The notes: generated from the sequence alone by a model not told the origin. Counted from the stretch's first letter, positions 7,799 to 14,061 are shown. The stretch: DNA of 14,490 nucleotides from an uncultured Gammaproteobacteria bacterium (GCA_937958785.1 CALGMY010000044.1:1-14490), one strand, 5' to 3'. Numbers and translations are program-made.

Positions 7799-7840
7799 TG
7801 CACGAATGGCACCTGCATTGCCAAATTAGGCATGTCCCCA
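7776..7840. repeat. Perfect 27-bp inverted repeat between parB and atpI
   Basis: The left arm (7776-7802) starts TGGGGACATGCCTAATTTGG and the right arm (7814-7840) is its exact reverse complement, around an 11-nt spacer (7803-7813). The element begins one base after the parB stop codon. There is no run of T after it on either strand as needed for a simple terminator. It is AT-rich in the middle of each arm, unlike the surrounding genes. It could be a palindromic mobile element of the kind moved by Y1/RAYT transposases, or a hairpin that shields atpI from parB transcription. Confidence 0.9.
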
Positions 7841-7841
7841 A

Positions 7842-8789
7842 TTACGAGATGTGGCCGAGGATGCCTTCGAGCTCGTCGATGCTGTTGTAGCTCACCACCA
7901 GCTTGCCCTTGCCGCCCCGGCCATGCTGGATGGCCACCCGGGCACCGAGCTTCTCGGCCAGGTCGTTCTCGAGGCGCCGCACGTCCGGGTCCGTGGAGCG
8001 GCCGGGGCCGGCCGCCTCGCCGCCGGACCGCTGGGGGCCCTCGAGCATCTTCTTAACGAGCCGCTCGGTTTCCCGGACCGACAGGCCCCGGGTCGCCACC
8101 AGCCGGGCCACTTCGGCCTGCATGCGGCCCTCGGTCAGGGCCAGGAGGGCCCGGGCGTGGCCCATCTCAATGGCCCGCTTCTGTAACAGCTCCCGGGCCG
8201 GCTCGCCGAGCTGCATGAGCCGGAGCAGGTTCGAGACCGCCACCCGGGACCGGCCGATGGCCTCGGCGGCCTCCTCGTGGGTCAGCCCGAACTCGTCGAT
8301 GAGCCGGCGGATGGCCAGGGCCTCTTCCAGGGGGTTCAGGTTCTCCCGCTGGATGTTCTCGATGAGGGCCATGGCGATGGCGGCGGAGTCCGGGATCTCC
8401 CGGACCACCACGGGGACGGCCTTGAGGCCCGCCAGCTGGGCGGCCCGCCAGCGCCGCTCGCCGGCCACGATCTCGTACCGGGGCGCCCCGTCCGGGCCCC
8501 GCTGCGCCAGGGGCCGGACCACGATGGGCTGGATCACCCCCTGGGCCCGGATGGACTGGGCCAGCTCCTCGAGGGATTCCAGGTGCATGTCGATGCGGGG
8601 CTGGTAGGCGCCCCGGACCAGCAGGTCCACGTCCAGGGTGGCGAGACCCTCGCCGCCCGGGCGGGGGGCCGTGGCCAGCGCCGTGTCCGTGCCGCCGGCG
8701 AGGCCGGCCGCCGGGAGGGGCGCCGCCGGCACCGGGGTGCCCAGGAGGGCTTCGAGTCCGCGACCCAGGCCGGTTCGTTTCGCCACCAT
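7842..8789 (-). CDS. parB: Chromosome-partitioning protein ParB (CTP-dependent DNA clamp)
   Basis: ParB (315 residues) binds parS sites near the origin, loads as a CTP-dependent sliding clamp and works with ParA to segregate the chromosome. The N-terminal KRTGLGRGLEALLG (4-17) is the ParA-interacting segment. A proline/alanine/glycine linker follows (18-47). The CTP-binding region has the GERRWRAA box (110-117) and ENIQRENLNPLEEA (144-157). A helix-turn-helix lies around 168-190 (LTHEEAAEAIGRSRVAVSNLLRL), and the last ~45 residues are the dimerisation domain (YNSIDELEGILGHI). ATG 8789 is used, with no clear Shine-Dalgarno sequence. No parS palindrome was seen in this window. Confidence 0.96.
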   Translation of the reverse strand: MVAKRTGLGRGLEALLGTPVPAAPLPAAGLAGGTDTALATAPRPGGEGLATLDVDLLVRGAYQPRIDMHLESLEELAQSIRAQGVIQPIVVRPLAQRGPDGAPRYEIVAGERRWRAAQLAGLKAVPVVVREIPDSAAIAMALIENIQRENLNPLEEALAIRRLIDEFGLTHEEAAEAIGRSRVAVSNLLRLMQLGEPARELLQKRAIEMGHARALLALTEGRMQAEVARLVATRGLSVRETERLVKKMLEGPQRSGGEAAGPGRSTDPDVRRLENDLAEKLGARVAIQHGRGGKGKLVVSYNSIDELEGILGHIS

Positions 8790-8801
8790 CTTCTGTCAAC
8801 C

Positions 8802-8826
8802 GCCGCCGGGGGAAGGCGGCATTCTA
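8802..8826 (-). promoter_or_regulatory. TAGAAT box followed by GC stem-loop in the parA-parB gap
   Basis: On the minus strand a -10-like TAGAAT (8826-8821) is followed at once by GCCGCC (8820-8815), a 7-nt loop and GGCGGC (8807-8802). If the box is used, the parB transcript would begin with this stem-loop. No good -35 box is seen, so parB may simply be read from upstream. Confidence 0.3.
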
Positions 8827-8829
8827 GCG

Positions 8830-9627
8830 CTATGCCCCGGCCGGCTGGCCAGCGTCCCCGGGCGGCAGGGGCCCGCGCAGCACCTCGGCGGCCAGTTCCA
8901 GGTAGGCCTGGGCGCCCCGGGAGCCCTTGTCGTGCTGGAGGGCGGGCAGGCCGAAGCTCGGGGCCTCCGCGAGGCGCACGTTGCGGGGTATCACCGTGGC
9001 GTAGACCTTCTCCCTGAAGAGCTTCACGAGCTCGGCGGAGACGTCCATGGCGAGGCGGTTGCGGGGGTCGAACATGGTGCGGAGCAGCCCCTCGATGTTC
9101 AGGCCCGGGTTCACCGTGTTGCGCACCTGCTTCACCGTCTCGAGCAGGGACGAGAGGCCCTCGAGGGCGTAGTACTCGCACTGGATCGGGATGAGCACGC
9201 CGTCCGCCGCCGTGAGGGCGTTCAGCGTGAGCATGTTGATGGTGGGCGGGCAGTCGATGAGGATGTAGTCGTAGAGCCCCTTCACCGGCTCCAGGGCCTT
9301 GCGCAGGCGCAGCTCCCGGCCGATCTCCTGCAGCAGCCGCACCTCGGCGGCCGTCAGGTCCGAGTTGGCGGGCAGCACCGAGAACCCCGAGTTCGTCACC
9401 GAGACGATGGTGTCGAGGGCCTGGGCCTCGCCGAGCAGCACCTCGCAGGTGGTGGCTTCGAGCGCCTGCTTGTCGATGCCGCAACCGGTGGTGGCATTCC
9501 CCTGGGGGTCCAGGTCGACCAGCAGCACGCGCTTGCCGAGCTCGGCGAGCGATGCGGCGAGGTTGACCGACGTGGTGGTCTTGCCCACCCCGCCCTTCTG
9601 GTTGGTGACGGCGATGACGCGGCTCAT
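8830..9627 (-). CDS. parA: Chromosome-partitioning ATPase ParA (Soj family)
   Basis: ParA (265 residues) is a deviant Walker ATPase that binds DNA non-specifically and moves ParB-parS complexes. It starts MSRVIAVTNQKGGVGKTTTS, with the deviant P-loop KGGVGKT at 11-17. Walker A' is LLVDLDPQGN (35-44), switch II is DYILIDCPP (120-128), and TVIPRNVRLAEAPSFGLP (211-228) is a Soj signature. The frame is open far upstream, but ATG 9627 overlaps the rsmG stop as ATGA and is where homology begins. It lacks the N-terminal regulatory domain of plasmid type Ia ParA, as expected for a chromosomal protein. Confidence 0.96.
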   Translation of the reverse strand: MSRVIAVTNQKGGVGKTTTSVNLAASLAELGKRVLLVDLDPQGNATTGCGIDKQALEATTCEVLLGEAQALDTIVSVTNSGFSVLPANSDLTAAEVRLLQEIGRELRLRKALEPVKGLYDYILIDCPPTINMLTLNALTAADGVLIPIQCEYYALEGLSSLLETVKQVRNTVNPGLNIEGLLRTMFDPRNRLAMDVSAELVKLFREKVYATVIPRNVRLAEAPSFGLPALQHDKGSRGAQAYLELAAEVLRGPLPPGDAGQPAGA

Positions 9628-10256
9628 GCGCCACCGTGCCGGCTGCGGGTGATCTGCACGATGTGCCGCTCGGCATCGAGGCCGGGGACCTGCACCTTCG
9701 TCACCGCGGCGGCCCGCCAGCCGGCCGGCAGCGAGGCGATCTCCTCGGCCGGCAGCTTGCCCTTCATCGCCAGCAGCTGGCCGCCCCGGCCGACCACGGG
9801 CCCGGCCCGCCGGACGAACTCCGGCAGCGCGGACAGCGCGCGGCAGATGACGGTGTCGAACAGCGGCTCGGGCTTCAAGTCCTCGATCCTCGTGTGCAGC
9901 GCCACGGCATTGGCCAGGCCGAGCTCGGCGATGGCGAGTTGCACGAAGCGCACCTTCTTCATCGTGGCATCCACCAGCGTGAAGTGCCGGTCCGGCTCCA
10001 CCAGCGCGAGCGGCAGGCCCGGCAGCCCGGCCCCGCAGCCCACGTCGACGACCCGCTCGCCCTTCAGGAACGGCCGGGCCGTGAGGGAATCCAGGATGTG
10101 CAGCGGCACCATGGCCGCCGGGTCCCGGATCCCGGTCAGGTTGAACTTGCCGTTCCACTCGGCCAGCAACTTCAGGAAGCCGGCGAAGGCTGCGACCCGC
10201 GCCTCATCCGCCGGGATGCCGAGCGCCGGCAGGCCCTGGCGGAGCAGGTCTTCCAC
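9624..10256 (-). CDS. rsmG: 16S rRNA (guanine527-N7)-methyltransferase RsmG (GidB)
   Basis: RsmG (210 residues) uses S-adenosylmethionine to methylate G527 of 16S rRNA at N7. The N-terminal helices read LLAEWNGKFNLTGIRDPAAMVPLHILDSL (30-58), a close match to the family. The SAM-binding loop is VVDVGCGAGLPGLPLAL (69-85), followed by LVDATMKKVRFV (94-105) and ICRALSALPEFV (137-148). The frame is open upstream, but GTG 10256 is selected: it shares a base with the preceding TAG stop (TAGTG), and the protein then starts (M)EDLLRQGLPALGI as in relatives. Its usual partner mnmG is not adjacent here. Confidence 0.95.
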   Translation of the reverse strand: MEDLLRQGLPALGIPADEARVAAFAGFLKLLAEWNGKFNLTGIRDPAAMVPLHILDSLTARPFLKGERVVDVGCGAGLPGLPLALVEPDRHFTLVDATMKKVRFVQLAIAELGLANAVALHTRIEDLKPEPLFDTVICRALSALPEFVRRAGPVVGRGGQLLAMKGKLPAEEIASLPAGWRAAAVTKVQVPGLDAERHIVQITRSRHGGA

Positions 10257-11242
10257 TATAGCCGGACCAGGCAGCGGCCGGTGACCCTGCCGTCCACCCA
10301 CTCGCCCGCCACCGCGGGCACCTCGTCGAGCGTGACCTCCCGGCTGGCGATGCGGTCGAGGTTCGCGACCTTGAGGTCCCCGGCGAGCCGGGCCCAGATC
10401 CGGGTGCGCTGGGCCAGGGAGACCTCGACGGAATTGATGCCGAGCAGGCTGACCCCCCGGAGGATGAAGGGCATGACGGTGGTGTGGAGCTCCGGGCCCT
10501 GGGCGAGGCCGATGCTGGCGATGCCGCCGCCGGGCGTGACCGTGCGGGTGAGCCAGGCGAGCGTGGCGCCGCCCAGGTTGTCGATGGCGCCGCCCCAGAG
10601 GACCTTCTCCAAAGGCTTCGTGCCGAGCTCCCGGCCCTTGAGGTGCAGCACCTCGGTGGCGCCGAGGCCGCGCAGGTAGTCGTCGGCGGTGTCCTTGCCG
10701 GTCAGCGCCGTGACCTCGTACCCGAGCCCGGCGAGCATGGCGATGGCCATGCTGCCGACGCCGCCGGTGGCGCCGGTGACCGCGATGGGGCCCATGCCGG
10801 GCTGCTGGCCCATCTGCTCGAGCCGGTCGATGGCGAGGGCGGCGGTGAAGCCGGCGGTGCCGATGGCCATGGCGGCGCGGGCGTCGATGCCGGCGGGGAG
10901 CTGGTTGACCCAGTCGGCGGGCACCCGGGCAAGGCCTGCGAGCCCGCCGTCGTGGGTCTCGCTGAGGCCACACCCGTGCACGGCAACCACGTCCCCGGGG
11001 GCGAGGCGGGGATCCCCGCTGCTGACCACCGTGCCGGCGATGTCGACGCCGGCGACCAGCGGGAAGCGGCGCAGGATCCGGCCCTTGCCGGTGACGGCGA
11101 GGGCGTCCTTGTAATTGATGCTGGAGTACTGGCCCCGGATGACCACGTTGCCGGGCGAGAGGTCGTCGAGGGTCAGATTTTCGAGGCGGGCGACGGTGCC
11201 GGCCTCGGCCTGGTGGACGCGCAGGGCGCGGAAGGATTGCAT
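10256..11242 (-). CDS. acuI: YhdH/AcuI-family NADPH-dependent reductase (probable acrylyl-CoA reductase)
   Basis: This 328-residue enzyme belongs to the zinc-independent medium-chain dehydrogenase/reductase group. Its closest recalled relatives are E. coli YhdH and AcuI, which reduce acrylyl-CoA to propionyl-CoA with NADPH. Family segments are SSINYKDALAVTGKGRILRRFP (40-61), GVDIAGTV (65-72), IGTAGFTAALAIDRLE (127-142), the cofactor loop TGATGGVGS (156-164), and TTVMPFILRGVSLLGINSV. No structural-zinc cysteines are seen. AGG lies about 6 nt before ATG 11242. The stop overlaps the rsmG start. The substrate is inferred from family and could be another reactive enoyl compound. Confidence 0.88.
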   Translation of the reverse strand: MQSFRALRVHQAEAGTVARLENLTLDDLSPGNVVIRGQYSSINYKDALAVTGKGRILRRFPLVAGVDIAGTVVSSGDPRLAPGDVVAVHGCGLSETHDGGLAGLARVPADWVNQLPAGIDARAAMAIGTAGFTAALAIDRLEQMGQQPGMGPIAVTGATGGVGSMAIAMLAGLGYEVTALTGKDTADDYLRGLGATEVLHLKGRELGTKPLEKVLWGGAIDNLGGATLAWLTRTVTPGGGIASIGLAQGPELHTTVMPFILRGVSLLGINSVEVSLAQRTRIWARLAGDLKVANLDRIASREVTLDEVPAVAGEWVDGRVTGRCLVRL

Positions 11243-11270
11243 GGACCTGCCCCCGGGTGCGGGTGAACGG

Positions 11271-11286
11271 CCGGCCCGGCGGCCGG
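11271..11286 (-). other. GC-rich hairpin behind the cytochrome c4 gene
   Basis: CCGGCC (11271-11276) and GGCCGG (11281-11286) can pair around a 4-nt loop, starting four bases behind the cytochrome gene's stop codon on the minus strand. There is no U-tract. It lies in the 48-nt gap before the reductase gene and might attenuate read-through or stabilise the cytochrome mRNA. Confidence 0.35.
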
Positions 11287-11290
11287 TGGC

Positions 11291-11935
11291 TTACTTCGCG
11301 TTGGCGGTCTTCGGCCCCACGGCGTAGTGCACCGAGAAGAGCCCGGGCTGGGACGCGAAATACGTGGCGAGTTCCTGGATCTCTTCGGGGGTGAGGCCGA
11401 TGGCCTGGGTGCCCATGACCGGGTCCTTGCGCAGGCCGGCCTTGTATTCATTGAGCGCGTGGACGAGGTAGTCCTTGTGCTGGCCGGCCAGCGACGGCCA
11501 GTTGGGGGCGACGCTGACGCCGCCTTCCCCGTGGCAGGCGACGCAGGTGGCGGCCTTTTCCGGGGGGGTGCCGACGGGCGCGGAGGCCTTCTGGATGCCG
11601 CCCTCGCTGACGAAGAACGCGGCGATGTCCCGCATGTCCTGCTCGGAGAGGGTCACGGCCTGGGCGTGCATGGTCTTGTGGGGCCGGGTCTCGTTCTTGT
11701 AGCCCTGGAGCGCGATGACGATGTAGTCGGCGCTCTGCCCGCCGAGCTTGGGCACCCGGTACGACGGATAGGCGTTCCGGTAGCCGGCGATGCCGTGGCA
11801 GCCCATGCAGGTGTCGGAGAGCATGGCGCCCCGGGCGGCGTTGCCGGCGGCGGCGTCCTGGGCCTGCACCGTCGTGACGGCCACGAGGCCGGCGAAGGCG
11901 ACACTGAAGAGCACGGCCAACCGATTGTTCTGCAT
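11291..11935 (-). CDS. Diheme cytochrome c4, periplasmic
   Basis: The protein is about 214 residues from the ATG at 11935; an in-frame GTG at 11944 would add three residues, and neither start has a clear ribosome-binding sequence. A signal peptide is evident: NNR, a hydrophobic core LAVLFSVAFAGLVAVTTV, and a cleavage site near VQAQ/D. The mature part is two similar c-type domains. Counting from GTG, CMGCH is at 46-50 and CVACH at 134-138, with likely axial methionines in KTMHAQA (M92) and DPVMGTQ (M177). YKAGLRKDPVMGTQA and LTPEEIQELATYFAS are typical c4 segments. Cytochromes c4 pass electrons in the periplasm towards terminal oxidases. It is divergent from the SIMPL-domain gene. Confidence 0.93.
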   Translation of the reverse strand: MQNNRLAVLFSVAFAGLVAVTTVQAQDAAAGNAARGAMLSDTCMGCHGIAGYRNAYPSYRVPKLGGQSADYIVIALQGYKNETRPHKTMHAQAVTLSEQDMRDIAAFFVSEGGIQKASAPVGTPPEKAATCVACHGEGGVSVAPNWPSLAGQHKDYLVHALNEYKAGLRKDPVMGTQAIGLTPEEIQELATYFASQPGLFSVHYAVGPKTANAK

Positions 11936-11960
11936 GAGATTCACTATTACCCGAGCGGCA

Positions 11961-11989
11961 TTGATGGGCGTCTTGAGGGCCGCTATGGT
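11961..11989 (+). promoter_or_regulatory. Candidate promoter for the SIMPL-domain gene
   Basis: TTGATG (11961-11966) and TATGGT (11984-11989) are 17 nt apart in the 142-nt gap between the divergent cytochrome c4 and SIMPL genes. The leader would be about 80 nt. Matches to consensus are fair at both boxes. No operator is recognised. Confidence 0.35.
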
Positions 11990-12077
11990 AGTCAGAGCAG
12001 GCCGGGATTTCCAGACTGTTCAGGGAGTTCCCTCTACCTTGGCCGCGGCGCCCCACCCCTCTTACAGGAGAGTCCCC

Positions 12078-12869
12078 ATGCGTACCCGCCCCTTCCGGCC
12101 GTTGCTGCCCCTGCTGCCCCTGCTGGTCGCCGGCAGCCTCGCCGCCCACACCGCCGCCGCCCAGGAAATGGGGGGCATGCCGGGCAAGGGCGGTGGCGCA
12201 CCGGGCATGGACATGAACATGCGCCCGATGATGCAGATGCCGCGCACGATCTCGGTGTCGGGCACGCCGGACATCGCCCGCCTGTCCCTGGCCGTGCAGC
12301 GCCGGGACGTGTCCATGGACGTGGCCCGGGACGCGACCGTGAAGGTCTCCCGGGATTTCCTGGCCCTGTGCAAGAAGCTGGGCATCCCCGAGAAGAAGAT
12401 CCGCACCTCGGGCCTGACCATCAACCCCGAGTACCGCTGGGATGAAAAAGAGAACAAGCAGGTCTTCATCGGCTACTTCGTCCAGCGCCAGCTGCAGGTG
12501 GAGATCAACGACCTGGACAAGCTGGGTGACGTGATCGAGGGCGCCATCGACGCGGGCGTCAATGAAGTCTCCCCGCCCCAGCTCGACAGCAGCAAGGCGA
12601 AGGACCTGAACCGGGACGCCCTGGCCGCCGCCACCGCCGACGCCAAGGCGAACGCGGAGCGGATCGCCACGTCACTGGGCGTGAAGCTCGGGCCCGTGCG
12701 GATGGTGAACGCCGGCACGTCGATGCCCCAGCCGCCGATGCCGATGATGGACATGCGGGTGCAGGCGATGTCGGCCAGGGCCGAGGGGAAGGCGGCGGAG
12801 AATTATGTGCCGGGGCAGGTGAGTTTTGAGGCGCGGGTGGAGGCGGTGTTTGATGTGGTCAGCCCGTAG
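12078..12869 (+). CDS. Exported SIMPL-domain (DUF541) protein with methionine-rich segments
   Basis: The protein has 263 residues. A signal peptide (MRTRPFRPLLPLLPLLVAGS, then LAAHTAAAQ, cleavage near residue 29) sends it to the periplasm or outer surface. The SIMPL/DUF541 domain runs from about RTISVSGTPD (56-65) to VEAVFDVVSP (254-263); TISVSGTPDIARLSLAVQ is the recognisable opening and SFEARVEAVFDV the closing strand. Family members include E. coli YggE, linked to oxidative stress, but the molecular activity is unknown. Eight methionines fall in residues 31-54 (MGGM, MDMNM, MMQM) and six in 216-231. AGGAGAG lies just before ATG 12078, which sets the start although the frame is open upstream. 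The stop TAG is part of a REP palindrome. Confidence 0.88.
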   Translation: MRTRPFRPLLPLLPLLVAGSLAAHTAAAQEMGGMPGKGGGAPGMDMNMRPMMQMPRTISVSGTPDIARLSLAVQRRDVSMDVARDATVKVSRDFLALCKKLGIPEKKIRTSGLTINPEYRWDEKENKQVFIGYFVQRQLQVEINDLDKLGDVIEGAIDAGVNEVSPPQLDSSKAKDLNRDALAAATADAKANAERIATSLGVKLGPVRMVNAGTSMPQPPMPMMDMRVQAMSARAEGKAAENYVPGQVSFEARVEAVFDVVSP

Positions 12870-12887
12870 GAGCGGCTTCAGCCGCGA
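12866..12887 (+). repeat. REP-type palindrome supplying the stop of the SIMPL gene
   Basis: This 22-nt copy is identical to those at 2618 and 3560. The in-frame stop of the SIMPL gene (TAG, 12867-12869) is bases 2-4 of the repeat, in the same phase as at atpG. It also marks the border between the high-GC core block and the lower-GC island to the right. Confidence 0.85.
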
Positions 12888-13124
12888 TCAGCTATTCCCG
12901 GCTGTCTGCCATTCCTTCGGTTGTTTGGGCGACTGCCTTGAAAGTGCAACCCAGTACATCACCGATGTGACCGCAGAACCGGCGGGTTATTGGACACCTT
13001 CGTACAGTTTCATTCGACCACTTCGGTCGTCTACTCACAATTTGGCCGGCTGCGGCTGACGGGCGCCGCTCAACATGGCATCAAGTGTCACTCATTGGAC
13101 TGCACACGTTTGGAGGTCGATCCA
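12888..13124. other. Non-coding stretch at the left border of the accessory island
   Basis: No gene is supported in these 237 nt: reading frames crossing it lack family features or a ribosome-binding site. A small hairpin is present (CGACC 13015-13019, GGTCG 13025-13029, 5-nt loop). GCTCAAC at 13068-13074 matches the integron core pattern RYYYAAC, and GTTTGGA at 13108-13114 partly matches GTTRRRY, but the 47 nt between their outer ends fold poorly. GGAGG at 13112-13116 serves the next gene. Confidence 0.5.
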
Positions 13125-13445
13125 GTGAAAGTGCCAGAATGGCCAAGCTTTATGAACCGGCACGAGGCAATTCGGTCTCAGTGGGGACCAATCGCATTTC
13201 TCCGGCTCCGAGACCGTAAAGACTTCACCGTCGGCGGCATATCATCCATTGTGGCGGCCGTTCTGATCACACTCGCAATCCAGGAATGGTCGCTTGGCTT
13301 CTCTATCGCGGCGTTTCCATTCGCTGCCTTAGCGGCGATCTTCTGGAAGGACCACTTCGAGCAGCTCGCAGGGCTGCGATCGGACGTAGTCAGGATCGCT
13401 AAGGAGGACGAGTCGCCTGTATCTCGCCCAGGGGAGACGCAGTGA
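13125..13445 (+). CDS. Small hypothetical membrane protein with two predicted helices
   Basis: I do not recognise the family. GTG 13125 is chosen because GGAGG lies 8 nt upstream; the frame could extend to a TTG at 12990, but that part has no supporting signal. The 106-residue product has a basic, mostly soluble N-terminus (MKVPEWPSFMNRHEAIRSQW, then RLRDRKD). Two hydrophobic segments follow at about 36-53 (TVGGISSIVAAVLITLAI) and 58-74 (GFSIAAFPFAALAAIFW), then a charged tail with DHFEQLAGLRSDVVRIAKEDE. The short loop QEWS suggests a helical hairpin in the inner membrane with both ends in the cytoplasm. Its base composition is lower in GC than the core genes. It is followed at once by an attC-like element, so it is probably a cassette gene. 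Confidence 0.65.
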   Translation: MKVPEWPSFMNRHEAIRSQWGPIAFLRLRDRKDFTVGGISSIVAAVLITLAIQEWSLGFSIAAFPFAALAAIFWKDHFEQLAGLRSDVVRIAKEDESPVSRPGETQ

Positions 13446-13446
13446 C

Positions 13447-13530
13447 ACCTAGTAATTGGAGTGCAGCCGGGATCGACAAAGCGACGTTTCGTGGGGCTGC
13501 TTTGCGGCCCGCTCAGTTCAGGCGTTAGCT
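13447..13530 (+). other. attC-like integron recombination site 1
   Basis: The element starts directly behind the small membrane-protein gene. Left core ACCTAGT (13447-13453) is followed by AATTGG, as in classical attC sites where RYYYAAC is followed by AATTC. The right end reads CTCAGTTCAGGCGTTAGCT, very like known attC right ends, with core GTTAGCT (13524-13530). Left and right cores can pair at six of seven positions, two as G-T. AATTG-G-AG pairs with CTCAGTT with one unpaired G, the extrahelical-base hallmark. CAAAGC (13477-13482) pairs with GCTTTG (13499-13504) inside. The left core deviates from the consensus AAC (AGT here), so activity is uncertain. Confidence 0.55.
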
Positions 13531-13535
13531 GCACG

Positions 13536-13970
13536 GTGAAAGAGCGGGTAGTCCTCGATGCAAGCGTGATCACGTCAGTGGTTAACTCCGACGACGCTTT
13601 CCACCAGCCTTGCTATCAGTACTTTCGTGACCGACACGACGCAGGAGACGTAATTTGGGTGATACCTGGGCTAATCATGTTTGAGTTCCAGGCTACCCAG
13701 TCACGTCGGTATCGGGAACGGCGACCTGGACAACCCGTCTATCGGGATTCCCCATTGTACGTGGACCAATGCGAAGTCTTTCAGGTAACTAAGGATTTTC
13801 TTTGGGCCGTGAGCGAGGCGAAGCTCTACGATTTGTTCGCTCAGCTTCGCGGCGCAGACCTCCTGTATGCCTGTATCGCCAAGCTCGAGCGCATTCCGCT
13901 CGTAACTCACGACAAGGGGTTTGAGCGCTACGCTTCTGAACTGAAGTTGATTAACCCTTGCGAACTCTAG
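13536..13970 (+). CDS. PIN-domain protein, VapC-like ribonuclease, without an adjacent antitoxin
   Basis: The 144-residue product from GTG 13536 has the four acidic residues of the PIN nuclease fold: D8 in RVVLDASVI, E50 in PGLIMFEFQA, D108 in LRGADLLYACIA and D126 in LVTHDKGF. PIN proteins of this size are usually VapC toxins, Mg2+-dependent RNases cutting tRNA or rRNA, paired with a VapB antitoxin. No VapB-sized gene precedes or follows it here; the upstream neighbour is a membrane protein and the downstream one an acetyltransferase. The start lies six bases behind the attC-like core GTTAGCT, and no Shine-Dalgarno sequence is clear, as in many cassette genes. An earlier in-frame GTG (13461) lies inside the attC-like element and is rejected. 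Confidence 0.78.
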   Translation: MKERVVLDASVITSVVNSDDAFHQPCYQYFRDRHDAGDVIWVIPGLIMFEFQATQSRRYRERRPGQPVYRDSPLYVDQCEVFQVTKDFLWAVSEAKLYDLFAQLRGADLLYACIAKLERIPLVTHDKGFERYASELKLINPCEL

Positions 13971-13977
13971 TCGGTGC

Positions 13978-14059
13978 ACCTTACCAGCCGCTCCACTACG
14001 ACGCCTCCAGCCGGCGGCCCGACGGCCGCCGTCGTCGCGGGTAAGCGCCGGCGTTGTCA
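13978..14059 (+). other. attC-like integron recombination site 2 (degenerate)
   Basis: The gap between the PIN and GNAT genes is one large imperfect inverted repeat. ACCTTAC (13978-13984) matches the left core RYYYAAC at six of seven positions. CTTACC (13980-13985) pairs with GGTAAG (14040-14045), ACGAC (13998-14002) with GTCGT (14031-14035), and GGCGGCC (14013-14019) with GGCCGCC (14024-14030) around a 4-nt loop. The right end GGCGTTGTCAC keeps the GTT of the core GTTRRRY but not the rest. The next start codon follows after two bases. It fits a diverged attC; a terminator is less likely because no U-tract follows. Confidence 0.45.
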
Positions 14060-14061
14060 CC

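Noticed and set aside
7842..9627. A parS site near parAB
   Set aside because: No sequence close to TGTTTCACGTGAAACA was found by eye in the window.
11790..12077. Upstream extension of the SIMPL gene in the open frame from 11790
   Set aside because: It would cover the divergent cytochrome c4 start and the promoter region; ATG 12078 has a strong ribosome-binding site and begins a proper signal peptide.
13068..13114. A third attC-like site (GCTCAAC ... GTTTGGA) ahead of the membrane-protein gene
   Set aside because: The left core fits and five of seven core positions can pair, but 47 nt is shorter than usual attC sites, the right core deviates, and the interior folds poorly. Kept only as a remark.
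12990..13124. N-terminal extension of the small membrane-protein gene from a TTG
   Set aside because: No ribosome-binding site or family similarity; the GTG at 13125 has GGAGG at 8 nt.
7744..13124. Replication origin near parAB/rsmG
   Set aside because: No cluster of DnaA boxes (TTATCCACA-like) or AT-rich unwinding region was seen.
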